Below are positions 27,156 through 35,483 of a DNA stretch of 64,000 bases, piece after piece. The notes under the pieces are model-generated. The model had not been told where the DNA came from. It saw only the letters and a list, made by a program, of their open reading frames with translations, and made no database searches. Origin of the DNA: G963692885 sp964657395 (GTDB lineage: Bacteria > Acidobacteriota > Terriglobia > Terriglobales > Acidobacteriaceae). The translations under genes and the position numbers were made by a program. The DNA is taken from positions 25,848 to 89,847 of the forward strand of contig CAZZUX010000003.1 in assembly GCA_964657395.1 (NCBI GenBank), in the 5' to 3' direction. Each line of letters starts with the position of its first letter. Within the stretch, counting starts at the first letter, position 1.

Positions 27156-27877
27156 GTTTTACGCGCAGCACCCGGCGCAAGAACCACGCGCTCCACACGC
27201 CTGACGCGTTCATCCGCATTCAACTTCCCGGCATGGTCAAGGCCTCTGCCATCGTTCACACATCGCCCGCCATGGGCGCTGCCTTTACGCAGTACACGGC
27301 AGAGATTGAGCCGGGCGGATCGCTTGGCAGCTGCGTACATCAGCGCTTTCTTTATGTGCTTGCAGGCAAGGTCACACTTACCACATCAGATGGATCGCAT
27401 GTGCTTGCTGGCGATGGATACGCTTACCTGCCGCAGGGTATTCACTGTACCCTGAATGCGGAACAGCAAAGCCGCATAGCGGTGATTGAAAAGCCGTATC
27501 GTCAACTGGAGGCAACTTCCTTGCCACAGCCGCTTTTCGGGGATGAGTCGCTGGTCATAGGTCAGCCTCTCATTGGGGATGCAGACCTCATCGTCCGCAG
27601 TCTTCTTCCGGATGCTCCGGCCTTCGACTTCGCGGTCAACACCATGACGTACCAACCCGGAGCAGCACTCAGCATGGTGGAAATGCACATCATGGAGCAT
27701 GGCCTTCTTATGCTCTCCGGCGGCGGCATCTATCGACTCGATGAGGACTGGTATCCCGTAGCTTCTGGAGACTTCATTTGGATGGGTCCTTACTGTCCAC
27801 AATGGTTTGGCGCGCTGGGCAAGTCGCCTGCGAAGTATCTTATCTACAAGGATTGGAACCGCCATCCGCTTGGCTGA
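27143..27877 (+). CDS. allE: (S)-ureidoglycine aminohydrolase (bicupin)
   Basis: 244 residues from a GTG with CAGGGA upstream, overlapping allC by 13 bp. Two cupin barrels are visible. The first has the fold without the full metal set; the second has metal-binding residues in HIMEHGLLMLSGGGIY (Glu/His/Gln pattern) and a conserved end PAKYLIYKDWNRHP. It releases ammonia from (S)-ureidoglycine to give (S)-ureidoglycolate, manganese-dependent in characterised relatives. Confidence 0.92.
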   Translation: MHHLGFTRSTRRKNHALHTPDAFIRIQLPGMVKASAIVHTSPAMGAAFTQYTAEIEPGGSLGSCVHQRFLYVLAGKVTLTTSDGSHVLAGDGYAYLPQGIHCTLNAEQQSRIAVIEKPYRQLEATSLPQPLFGDESLVIGQPLIGDADLIVRSLLPDAPAFDFAVNTMTYQPGAALSMVEMHIMEHGLLMLSGGGIYRLDEDWYPVASGDFIWMGPYCPQWFGALGKSPAKYLIYKDWNRHPLG

Positions 27878-27883
27878 AGACGA

Positions 27884-29131
27884 ATGAGCGCTCCTCTTAT
27901 CATCGATGCAGACCGGCTGAATAAGGAGATTGATGCGCTCGCTGCCTTCTCCGCGGATGAAGCTCCCGCTGTCACTCGCATCGTTTTCAGCGAGCAGGAC
28001 AAACAAGCGCGTGTGTGGGTGAAAAAGCTGTGTTGCGATGCCGGGCTCTCAGTTCGCGAAGATGCAGTCGGCAATACCTTCGCCCGCTGGAACGGTTCCA
28101 AGCCGGAGTTGGCTGTAGTTGCCACGGGCTCGCACATCGATGCGATTCCTCATGCAGGAAAGTTCGATGGCGTCGTTGGAGTACTCGGCGCGCTTGAGGC
28201 AATTCGTGCACTGCAGCGCAGTGGTTTCGCACCTGAGCGCTCCATCGAACTGATCCTGTTTACTTCGGAGGAGCCGACGCGCTTCGGGATCGGTTGTCTC
28301 GGCAGCAGGCTTCTCTCCGGCAATTTTTCTGCTTCCGTAGACAATGACCTGATCGATCAGGAAGGCAACTCACTCGCGTCGTTGCGGGCGGGCGCAGGAT
28401 TTCAAGGCAGTCTGGAAGCGGTCCCCCTGGATGCCGACTCCTACTCTGCATTCGTCGAGCTGCACATCGAGCAGGGGCCAGTTCTAGAGAAAAAAGGAGT
28501 AGCACTTGGCATAGTTACAAATATCGCGGCGCCCGCCAGCTTCAGGGTCCATGTAGAAGGGGAGGGCGGCCACGCGGGTGGTCGCCTGATGCCAGGACGC
28601 CGGGATGCACTGTGTGCGGCGGCCGAGGTCATCCTGGCAGTGGAACAGGCCGCACTCGCCACCCGTGCTCTTGATACGGTCGCGACGATCGGCCTCTGCC
28701 AGGTTCATCCCGGCGCCATCAACTCCATACCCAGCCGTGTGCAACTGGGCGTTGATCTGCGTGACACAGATGAAGTTCGCCGCAACCAGATGCAACAAAA
28801 TATCGAAGCAGTGTGTCAGCGAATATCTGCGAAGAGGAACGTTGACATCCGCATCGAACCGATCAACGCCGACGCACCTGCTGCTTCTTCACCCGAGATC
28901 ATCGCGACCCTGGCTTCTGCCTGCCATGCAGCAAAGGCAAGCTATCTTGAGATGACCAGCCGTGCCTACCACGACTCGCTGTTCATGGCACGCATCGCAC
29001 CTGTCGCCATGCTCTTCATCCCATGTCGTGGCGGCGTGAGTCATCGGCCTGATGAATATGCAGAGCCGGAGAACATTGCGCTTGGTGTCCAGGTGCTCGC
29101 TCGTACATTGGCTACGCTCTCACTTGCCTGA
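27884..29131 (+). CDS. Ureidoglycolate amidohydrolase (M20-type), probable
   Basis: 415 residues. M20 zinc motifs: GSHIDAIPHAGKFDGVVG, LFTSEEPTRFGIGCLGSR, LHIEQGPVLEK, SRAYHDSLF and VSHRPDE. The SEEPTRFGIGCLGSR block matches plant ureidoglycolate amidohydrolases (UAH) rather than bacterial allantoate enzymes. With allC and allE upstream it would complete release of nitrogen: ureidoglycolate to glyoxylate, CO2 and two ammonia. Last gene of the operon; its 3' end overlaps the convergent FAD-subunit gene by 12 bp. A carbamoyl-amino-acid hydrolase role is the alternative. Confidence 0.82.
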   Translation: MSAPLIIDADRLNKEIDALAAFSADEAPAVTRIVFSEQDKQARVWVKKLCCDAGLSVREDAVGNTFARWNGSKPELAVVATGSHIDAIPHAGKFDGVVGVLGALEAIRALQRSGFAPERSIELILFTSEEPTRFGIGCLGSRLLSGNFSASVDNDLIDQEGNSLASLRAGAGFQGSLEAVPLDADSYSAFVELHIEQGPVLEKKGVALGIVTNIAAPASFRVHVEGEGGHAGGRLMPGRRDALCAAAEVILAVEQAALATRALDTVATIGLCQVHPGAINSIPSRVQLGVDLRDTDEVRRNQMQQNIEAVCQRISAKRNVDIRIEPINADAPAASSPEIIATLASACHAAKASYLEMTSRAYHDSLFMARIAPVAMLFIPCRGGVSHRPDEYAEPENIALGVQVLARTLATLSLA

Positions 29132-29995
29132 CGTCCCTGTCCCTGCCAGCAGCCGGAGGAATTCTTCTATCAGGTTTGCGACGACTGCCGATCGATATTG
29201 CGCAGTGGAGCGGATGTCATCGATGGGCCGGGCCTCCTCAATGACTGCATTCCGGGCCGCCTTGATCGTCTCTGCAGACAACTTTCTTCCGACGAGTGTT
29301 CGCTCTGTGTCGGCGAATCGATAGGGCATATCCCGTACACTCGCGGCGGCGATACGAATGTCACGGATGATGCCATTCTCGATGAGGCCCAGACCGGCCA
29401 GCGCAACCTTTGAGATGGCCTGAGCATTCCGCGCTCCCACTTTGCGAATGAACTGAATCGAACCTGGTGGCGCGGTTGGGATGCGGAAGCTGTGCACGAG
29501 CTCATCCGCAGCCAGTGCTGTCTTCTTATAGCCGAGATGGAAGCCGCTGTAAGGGATGGTTCGCTCGCCCGTCTTCGAAACTACGAATACTTCCGCCTCA
29601 TAGACCAGCAACGCCGGAGCTGAGTCGGCGGCCGGCGAAGCATTCGCGACATTGCCACCGAGTGTGCCCCGATTCTGATTTGCTATTGAGCCGGTCCAAC
29701 TGGCCGCCTGGCTCAACAGCGGCAGCTGCGTCTTGATCACATTACTGCACTGCAGGTCTGTGAACGTCGTTCCCGATCCAATGATAATGCGATCGTTATT
29801 CACTTCGATGAAGCGTAGCTCCTTCAAGTGACCGATGGAGATCAATGGTGTTCGCGGCAGCCGTCCCGCGGCAAGCGCGACCATGATTTCTGTTCCACCT
29901 GCCAGCAGGGCGTGCTTGCGTTCTGCAAGCATGGCGAGCGCTTCAGCAAGAGTCGGTGGAGCCGCCACTTCGTACTCATGGACGTTAGCTCGCAG
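29120..29995 (-). CDS. xdhB: Xanthine dehydrogenase FAD subunit (probable CTG start)
   Basis: About 291 residues of the CO-dehydrogenase/xanthine-dehydrogenase FAD domain: LLAGGTEIMVALAAG and TLGGNVANASPAAD are the flavin-binding motifs. The first ordinary start (GTG at 29968) cuts off the family's N-terminal xEYxxPxTLxEAL element, whose HEY residues lie just upstream in frame. The only upstream candidate before the in-frame stop at 29999 is CTG at 29995, which has AAAGGA seven bases before it. A CTG start is therefore preferred. It follows the molybdenum-subunit gene by 12 bp. Confidence 0.82.
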   Translation of the reverse strand: MRANVHEYEVAAPPTLAEALAMLAERKHALLAGGTEIMVALAAGRLPRTPLISIGHLKELRFIEVNNDRIIIGSGTTFTDLQCSNVIKTQLPLLSQAASWTGSIANQNRGTLGGNVANASPAADSAPALLVYEAEVFVVSKTGERTIPYSGFHLGYKKTALAADELVHSFRIPTAPPGSIQFIRKVGARNAQAISKVALAGLGLIENGIIRDIRIAAASVRDMPYRFADTERTLVGRKLSAETIKAARNAVIEEARPIDDIRSTAQYRSAVVANLIEEFLRLLAGTGTSGK

Positions 29996-30007
29996 TGTTT
30001 AATCCTT

Positions 30008-32350
30008 TCAATTTGCTGCAGAGGAAAGCGGAGAACCAGCTGCCAGTGTTGGCTCAAGCTGCCCGCTGCCCGAAGCCGGCGTTTGCGTCAAACGCGAGAA
30101 GATATCTTCAGGCAACAGGGGGATCTCATTGAAAGCTATTCCGGTGGCGTGCTGGATTGCATTCAGAATCGCCGGAGCCGGACCATCCATTGGCAGCTCT
30201 CCGATTCCCTTTGCTCCAAACGCGCCGTGGATCGTTGGTATTTCCTCGAAGTGAACATGAATCGGTGGCAGGTCCTCACTCGTCGGCATGATGTAGTTTG
30301 TCATTTGATTGTTGGCTAATCGGCCTTCACGCCAAACACATTTTTCGTAAAGGGCATAGCCGATCCCCTGCGCTACGCCACCCTCAATCTGTCCGGCTGC
30401 GAGGATGGGATGCAGCACCTTACCGACCTCCTGCAATGCGTGAAAATCAGTGACTGTTGCAGAATAAGTTGTTGTATCTACCTCAACCTCCGCCACGTAC
30501 ACGGCCCATGCATACGTCGGGTAGGCTTCACCTTTGTACTTGTCGTCGTCCCAGAAAATATCTCCAGGCGACTCATAGCGAGCGCTCGCGATCAATGAGC
30601 CATGCTCAGCAAGGTACGCCAGTGCCGCAGTGCGGAAGTCTGCCGGCTCGTAGTCGCTGCCCAGATATCCGGCGTTGGTCAGCATCACGCACATCTGCTG
30701 AGAGGCTCGCTCCACCAGCTTCCCGACGATCATCGCCGTTCGCGACGCGACTGTCGGTCCCGAATTCGGCACACGCCCGGTGTCTGGTTGCGCAATCTCC
30801 ACGTCCGCATAGGCTAGGCGCAGCACTTCGGCAGCTACCTGGCAGAGAACGGTGTTCGTACCCTGACCGAATTCTGTTGAGGACACCAGGATGCGAGGAC
30901 GGCCTTCTTGCGTGAGCTCGATCTCGACCAGCGAATTCAACCGGCGCTCACCAGATCCAGTGAATCCTGCTCCGTGCATGAACGTTGCGAATCCGATGCC
31001 GCGCTTGATCGCCGAGTGCGGGTTCTGCGCATCGAATCTTCGTCGGCGGTCATGGTAATTCGATTCCTTCAGTGCACGTGTCAGTAGAGCCTGCAGGTCA
31101 ATTGGATCCTTGATATGCTGGCCGGTCGCAGTGTATCCGCCTGCCTCGAGCAAATTGCGCCGCCGCAGTTCTTCCGGCGTTAGACCAACAACCTTCGCGA
31201 TTTTGTCCATGTGGCGCTCTATCGCGAAGATGCTTTGAGGGGCACCGAAGCCGCGAAAGGCGCCATGCGGCGGCACATTCGTAGCCATCGCCTTACCGGT
31301 GACGCGTAAGGACGGCCAGTGGTAAGGACCTGCGGCATGGATGGTGCCGCGAGATAACACAACTGGCGAAAGTGTCGCATAGGCACCTCCATCAATCACA
31401 AAGTCGATCTCGCCGCCGAGCAGCCGGCCATCCTTGCTGACCGCCGTGCGGTGCCGGGTACGCGATGGATGTCGCTTCGTTGTAGCCGCCATGTCCTCGC
31501 CACGGTCATAACAAATTTTGACAGGATGGCCGCATTTCATCGCGAGCAGCGCGGCATGCGATCCAATAACGGAGGGGAAATCTTCCTTGCCGCCGAAGGC
31601 GCCGCCAGTTTCTGTCTGGATCACACGACACTTCTCAGCCGGCAGGTTGAATACCAATTGCAGAGCATGCACTACGTAATAGGGGCATTGCATTGCCCCC
31701 TGCACCTTGACCCCGTCACTCTGAGAATACTCAGCGATCACGCCATTGTTCTCGATGTAAAGCTGCTCCTGCGCGCCGGTGCGGTACTCGCCTTCGACCA
31801 CGTAGTCAGCGTTCGCAAAAATCTGCTCGAGATCTTCCGCAGAGCCCTTCTCCATCAGGAATCGTTTGAACGTATTAGCCGTTCCTCCGTGGCCGCTGCC
31901 ATGCCATATAACCTTGCCAGGGTCGCCTGCGGCTCCGGCTTCGGAGTCTTCGATCGTAAATACGCCGGGCAACTCTTCGTATGTGATTTTTACAGCCGCA
32001 ACAGCCGCAGGCAATACTTCGCGATCCGGATGAGCGAGCAGCAGGATGGGCTCTTCCGGATGATTCACAAAATCATCGGCCAGGCACGGATGGTCTTTGG
32101 TCAGGTGGACGATGGTGTTCTCGCCCGGGATGTCGACCGCGGTCACAACGTAAAATTCATGCCACGCGATTCCCCGGGTGAACTCGATCTTCACAATGCG
32201 GCCTCGCGCAATGCTCGATCGGACCGTCGCTCCAAACCACATACCGGGCACAGAAATATCATCCACATACTGAGCGCGGCCGAGCACCTTTGGCACGCCT
32301 TCTTTCCGGATAGGAGAGTTCCCGATGGATTGCAGATCGCGTGCCGTCAT
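30008..32350 (-). CDS. xdhA: Xanthine dehydrogenase molybdenum-cofactor subunit
   Basis: 780 residues from the ATG at 32350, preceded by a strong GAGGAGGAGGAA. Molybdopterin-contact motifs: TGGAFGGKED, HGAFRGFGAPQ (the Arg matches the substrate-binding Arg of xanthine oxidoreductases) and, near the C terminus, FGAKGIGEL with the catalytic Glu. It hydroxylates hypoxanthine/xanthine to urate. It heads a two-gene minus-strand unit with the FAD subunit. No XdhC/MocA-type cofactor-insertion factor is nearby. Specificity for xanthine is inferred from context with the uricase operon. Confidence 0.88.
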   Translation of the reverse strand: MTARDLQSIGNSPIRKEGVPKVLGRAQYVDDISVPGMWFGATVRSSIARGRIVKIEFTRGIAWHEFYVVTAVDIPGENTIVHLTKDHPCLADDFVNHPEEPILLLAHPDREVLPAAVAAVKITYEELPGVFTIEDSEAGAAGDPGKVIWHGSGHGGTANTFKRFLMEKGSAEDLEQIFANADYVVEGEYRTGAQEQLYIENNGVIAEYSQSDGVKVQGAMQCPYYVVHALQLVFNLPAEKCRVIQTETGGAFGGKEDFPSVIGSHAALLAMKCGHPVKICYDRGEDMAATTKRHPSRTRHRTAVSKDGRLLGGEIDFVIDGGAYATLSPVVLSRGTIHAAGPYHWPSLRVTGKAMATNVPPHGAFRGFGAPQSIFAIERHMDKIAKVVGLTPEELRRRNLLEAGGYTATGQHIKDPIDLQALLTRALKESNYHDRRRRFDAQNPHSAIKRGIGFATFMHGAGFTGSGERRLNSLVEIELTQEGRPRILVSSTEFGQGTNTVLCQVAAEVLRLAYADVEIAQPDTGRVPNSGPTVASRTAMIVGKLVERASQQMCVMLTNAGYLGSDYEPADFRTAALAYLAEHGSLIASARYESPGDIFWDDDKYKGEAYPTYAWAVYVAEVEVDTTTYSATVTDFHALQEVGKVLHPILAAGQIEGGVAQGIGYALYEKCVWREGRLANNQMTNYIMPTSEDLPPIHVHFEEIPTIHGAFGAKGIGELPMDGPAPAILNAIQHATGIAFNEIPLLPEDIFSRLTQTPASGSGQLEPTLAAGSPLSSAAN

Positions 32351-32502
32351 TTCCTCCTCCTCATCCCGCTGCACCGTTGGTCATCATCATACGGCCCACG
32401 GCGAAATGCGTTGAAGATCCTGCCTTCATCTCTGCGCATCTTCATGCTGTCGCACGAAGTGCGGCTGATACCATGAAGTTCCTCGAATGGAGGCTTTTGC
32501 GA

Positions 32503-34041
32503 ATGTCCTCTCCAGCATCTATCTCGACTGCCGCGCCTACAAGCTTGCCCTTACGCGCTATTCCACATTGGATTGGCGGCACCCATGTGCCGGGGCGATC
32601 GGGACGCTCCAGCGAAGTATTTCATCCGGCAAGCGGCAGGGTGCAGGCCAGCGTGGCGCTTGCCTCTAACGCTGAAGTGGATGCAGCCGTTTGCGCTGCT
32701 TCTGCCGCCTTCCCGTCGTGGTCTGCTCAGCCTGCATTGCGCCGCGCGCGCGTGTTGTTCCGCTTCCGAGAGATCTTCGAGCGCCGTCTTGATGAGGTGG
32801 CGGCGCTCCTGACAAGTGAACACGGCAAGGTCTTCTCCGATGCACGGGGTGAAGCCACCCGCGGACTTGAGGTTGTGGAATTTGCGACCGGCATTCCGCA
32901 GATGTTGAAAGGTGAATATTCGGAGCAGGTTGGTGCAGGCATCGATAGCTGGTCCATACGCCAGCCACTCGGCGTGGTCGCCGGCATCACACCATTCAAT
33001 TTCCCGGCGATGGTTCCCATGTGGATGTTCCCGGTGGCTATTGCATGCGGCAACACCTTCGTCCTCAAACCGAGCGAGCGTGATCCGAGTGCCTCTATCC
33101 TGATTGCGGAAATGCTGAAAGAGGCTGGCCTTCCGGACGGCGTATTCAACGTTGTCCAAGGTGACAAAGTCGCGGTCGATGCGCTGCTCGCCCATCCTGA
33201 TGTGCAGGCCGTCAGCTTTGTCGGTTCTACGCCCATCGCTGAATATGTCTATCGGGAAGGCACAGCGCGGGGCAAGCGTGTGCAGGCACTGGGCGGCGCC
33301 AAGAATCACATGGTCATCATGCCCGATGCCGATCTGGATCAGGCTGCTGACGCACTTGTGGGCGCGGCCTTTGGATCAGCCGGAGAGCGGTGCATGGCTA
33401 TCTCCATCGCTGTCGCCGTCGGCAAGTCGACTGCAGAAGAACTCAGCAGCAGAATGCAGCATCGCATCGCTTCTCTGCAGATGGGCGATGGCATGAAGGA
33501 AGGTTCGGAACTCGGACCTCTCGTCACCCGCGCACATCTTGATCGCGTCACGGCTTACATCGAACACGGCATCCATGAAGGCGCCGAACTCATCGTCGAC
33601 GGCCGCCTCGATCGCTCCAGTCACGATGGCTTTTTTCTTGGCGCCTGCCTGTTCGATCATGTGCGACCAGAGATGAAGATCTATCGCGAGGAGATCTTCG
33701 GGCCTGTTCTCGGCATTGTTCGCGTGAATAGTTTCGAGAGTGCTCTCAGCCTTGTGAATGAGCATGAGTTTGGCAATGGCACGTCCATCTTTACTCGCGA
33801 CGGCGACACTGCTCGTGACTTTTCACACCGCGTGCAGGCAGGAATGGTAGGCATCAACGTGCCTATCCCGGTGCCCATGGCCTTCCACAGTTTTGGCGGG
33901 TGGAAGCGTTCTCTCTTTGGAGATCACGCTGTGCACGGACCGGAAGGCGTGCGCTTCTACACGCGCCTCAAGACCGTGACTTCACGCTGGCCCGCAGGCA
34001 TCCGCGCAGGTGTCGACACATCGATGCCGACACTTGGCTAG
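32503..34041 (+). CDS. mmsA: Methylmalonate/malonate-semialdehyde dehydrogenase (CoA-acylating)
   Basis: 512 residues from the ATG at 32503 (GGAGG nine bases upstream); in-frame upstream starts only add a non-conserved leader. Aldehyde dehydrogenase fold with GITPFNFPAMVPMWMFP, KPSERDPS and the catalytic Cys in FGSAGERCMAIS, all typical of the MmsA/IolA subfamily. In this context the likely substrate is malonate semialdehyde from beta-alanine, giving acetyl-CoA, CO2 and NADH. It is divergent from xdhA (152 bp between starts) and its stop overlaps the convergent aminotransferase by four bases. Confidence 0.93.
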   Translation: MSSPASISTAAPTSLPLRAIPHWIGGTHVPGRSGRSSEVFHPASGRVQASVALASNAEVDAAVCAASAAFPSWSAQPALRRARVLFRFREIFERRLDEVAALLTSEHGKVFSDARGEATRGLEVVEFATGIPQMLKGEYSEQVGAGIDSWSIRQPLGVVAGITPFNFPAMVPMWMFPVAIACGNTFVLKPSERDPSASILIAEMLKEAGLPDGVFNVVQGDKVAVDALLAHPDVQAVSFVGSTPIAEYVYREGTARGKRVQALGGAKNHMVIMPDADLDQAADALVGAAFGSAGERCMAISIAVAVGKSTAEELSSRMQHRIASLQMGDGMKEGSELGPLVTRAHLDRVTAYIEHGIHEGAELIVDGRLDRSSHDGFFLGACLFDHVRPEMKIYREEIFGPVLGIVRVNSFESALSLVNEHEFGNGTSIFTRDGDTARDFSHRVQAGMVGINVPIPVPMAFHSFGGWKRSLFGDHAVHGPEGVRFYTRLKTVTSRWPAGIRAGVDTSMPTLG

Positions 34042-35426
34042 TCGGCCTCGACCAGGGCGTCGGCGATAGCCAGGTGCTTGTCCAATGCAGCTATGCCGCG
34101 ATCGATTTCGTCTGTCGTGACAATCAGCGGAGGCGCAACCACGAAGTGCGAAACCCAGGCCTGGATGGTCACGCCTTCTGCAAGAATCTTTGCTGCGATC
34201 TGGTCGACAACCAACGCCTTGCCGGAAACCTTGTCGGCATAGTTATTAAACGGTTCTTTTGTGTTGCGGTTCTTCACTAAGTCGACAGCCCAGAACAATC
34301 CCTTGCCGCGAACATCTCCTATGCTCGGATGCCTGGCTTTCAGCTCGTTGAGCTTTCGCGAGACATAAGGTTCCAGCTCGCGTGCCCGCTCCACCAGCTT
34401 TAAACGTTGCATCTCCTTGATCGTGGCAACAGCGGGGGCGAGGGTGATTGGATGGGCTTCGTACGTGTGCCCGTGAGCGAAGTAGTGATCCTGGAAGAAG
34501 TCTGCGATTTTCTCATTGGTCGCGCAGAGACCAAGAGGCACGTAGGCGGAAGTAATTCCCTTCGCCGTGACCAGAATATCCGGCACCACTCCCCAGTGAT
34601 TCAACGCGAACCATTCTCCGCTGCGACCCCAGCCGCTCATAACTTCATCACCAATCATGAGCACGCCATATTCGTCGCAAATGCGTCGAAGCTTCGGCAT
34701 GTATTCGTCGGGTGGAACAATCACGCCATTTGTCCCGACGATGGGCTCAACAATCACGGCAGCCACATCCGACTCATTGCGGATCATGTGCTCAACATAG
34801 TCGGCGCATGCGATGCCGCAGCCTGGATAGGTGTGGCGGATCGGGCATTTGTAGCAGTGCACCTCGGGAGCGAAGATCACCCCAGGACCCTTGCCACCTG
34901 GTTCCATGGCCCAGCGTCGCGGATCGCCCGTGGCCGCGATCGAACCTGAAGTCGACCCGTGATACGAGCGATAACGCGCGATGATCTTCGTCTTCCCCGT
35001 GTACATACGGGCGATTTTGAACGCTGCTTCATTTGCTTCGGTGCCGGAGGTAGTGAAGAAGAATTTTGTCAAGCCCGGCGGCAGAACATCGACCAGCAGC
35101 TTCGACAATTCTGCCCGGGCTGTCGTGGCATAGCCCGGCATCGCGTAGCAGAGGTCCTGCGCCTGCTTCGCGATGGAATCGATCACTGCCTGATTTTTAT
35201 GGCCGAGATTGGAGCACATCAGCTGTGAAGAAAAATCGAGGTATCGCTTCCCGTTGCCATCCACGAGGTAGCAGCCCTCGGCGTCGGCGATGTGCATCGG
35301 GTTCCAGTTTTTCTGAAAGCGCCACGTACCGTAATTGTGCTGACGTGTTAGATCGACCACCTGCTGACTGCTCAGTGTCTCCGAGACTGCAGGCGCATGC
35401 GGAACAGCGATGTCGGTGGGTGCCAT
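34038..35426 (-). CDS. Class III aminotransferase, probable beta-alanine transaminase
   Basis: 462 residues from the ATG at 35426 (AGGA eight bases upstream; another ATG at 35435). PLP-enzyme motifs of class III: TSGTEANEAAFKIAR, RSYHGSTSGS, IGDEVMSGWGR and the Schiff-base Lys in LVTAKGITS. A Cys-bearing CPIRHTYPGCGIAC segment is typical of omega-amino-acid transaminases. As last gene of the pyrimidine operon it should convert beta-alanine plus an oxoacid (pyruvate, or possibly glyoxylate from the purine arm) to malonate semialdehyde, the substrate of the convergent mmsA. Confidence 0.88.
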   Translation of the reverse strand: MAPTDIAVPHAPAVSETLSSQQVVDLTRQHNYGTWRFQKNWNPMHIADAEGCYLVDGNGKRYLDFSSQLMCSNLGHKNQAVIDSIAKQAQDLCYAMPGYATTARAELSKLLVDVLPPGLTKFFFTTSGTEANEAAFKIARMYTGKTKIIARYRSYHGSTSGSIAATGDPRRWAMEPGGKGPGVIFAPEVHCYKCPIRHTYPGCGIACADYVEHMIRNESDVAAVIVEPIVGTNGVIVPPDEYMPKLRRICDEYGVLMIGDEVMSGWGRSGEWFALNHWGVVPDILVTAKGITSAYVPLGLCATNEKIADFFQDHYFAHGHTYEAHPITLAPAVATIKEMQRLKLVERARELEPYVSRKLNELKARHPSIGDVRGKGLFWAVDLVKNRNTKEPFNNYADKVSGKALVVDQIAAKILAEGVTIQAWVSHFVVAPPLIVTTDEIDRGIAALDKHLAIADALVEAD

Positions 35427-35483
35427 GTTGACCATCCTATTCCAGTCGTTTCGCTACAGACCACGTGAATCTGCAAAGAGCGA

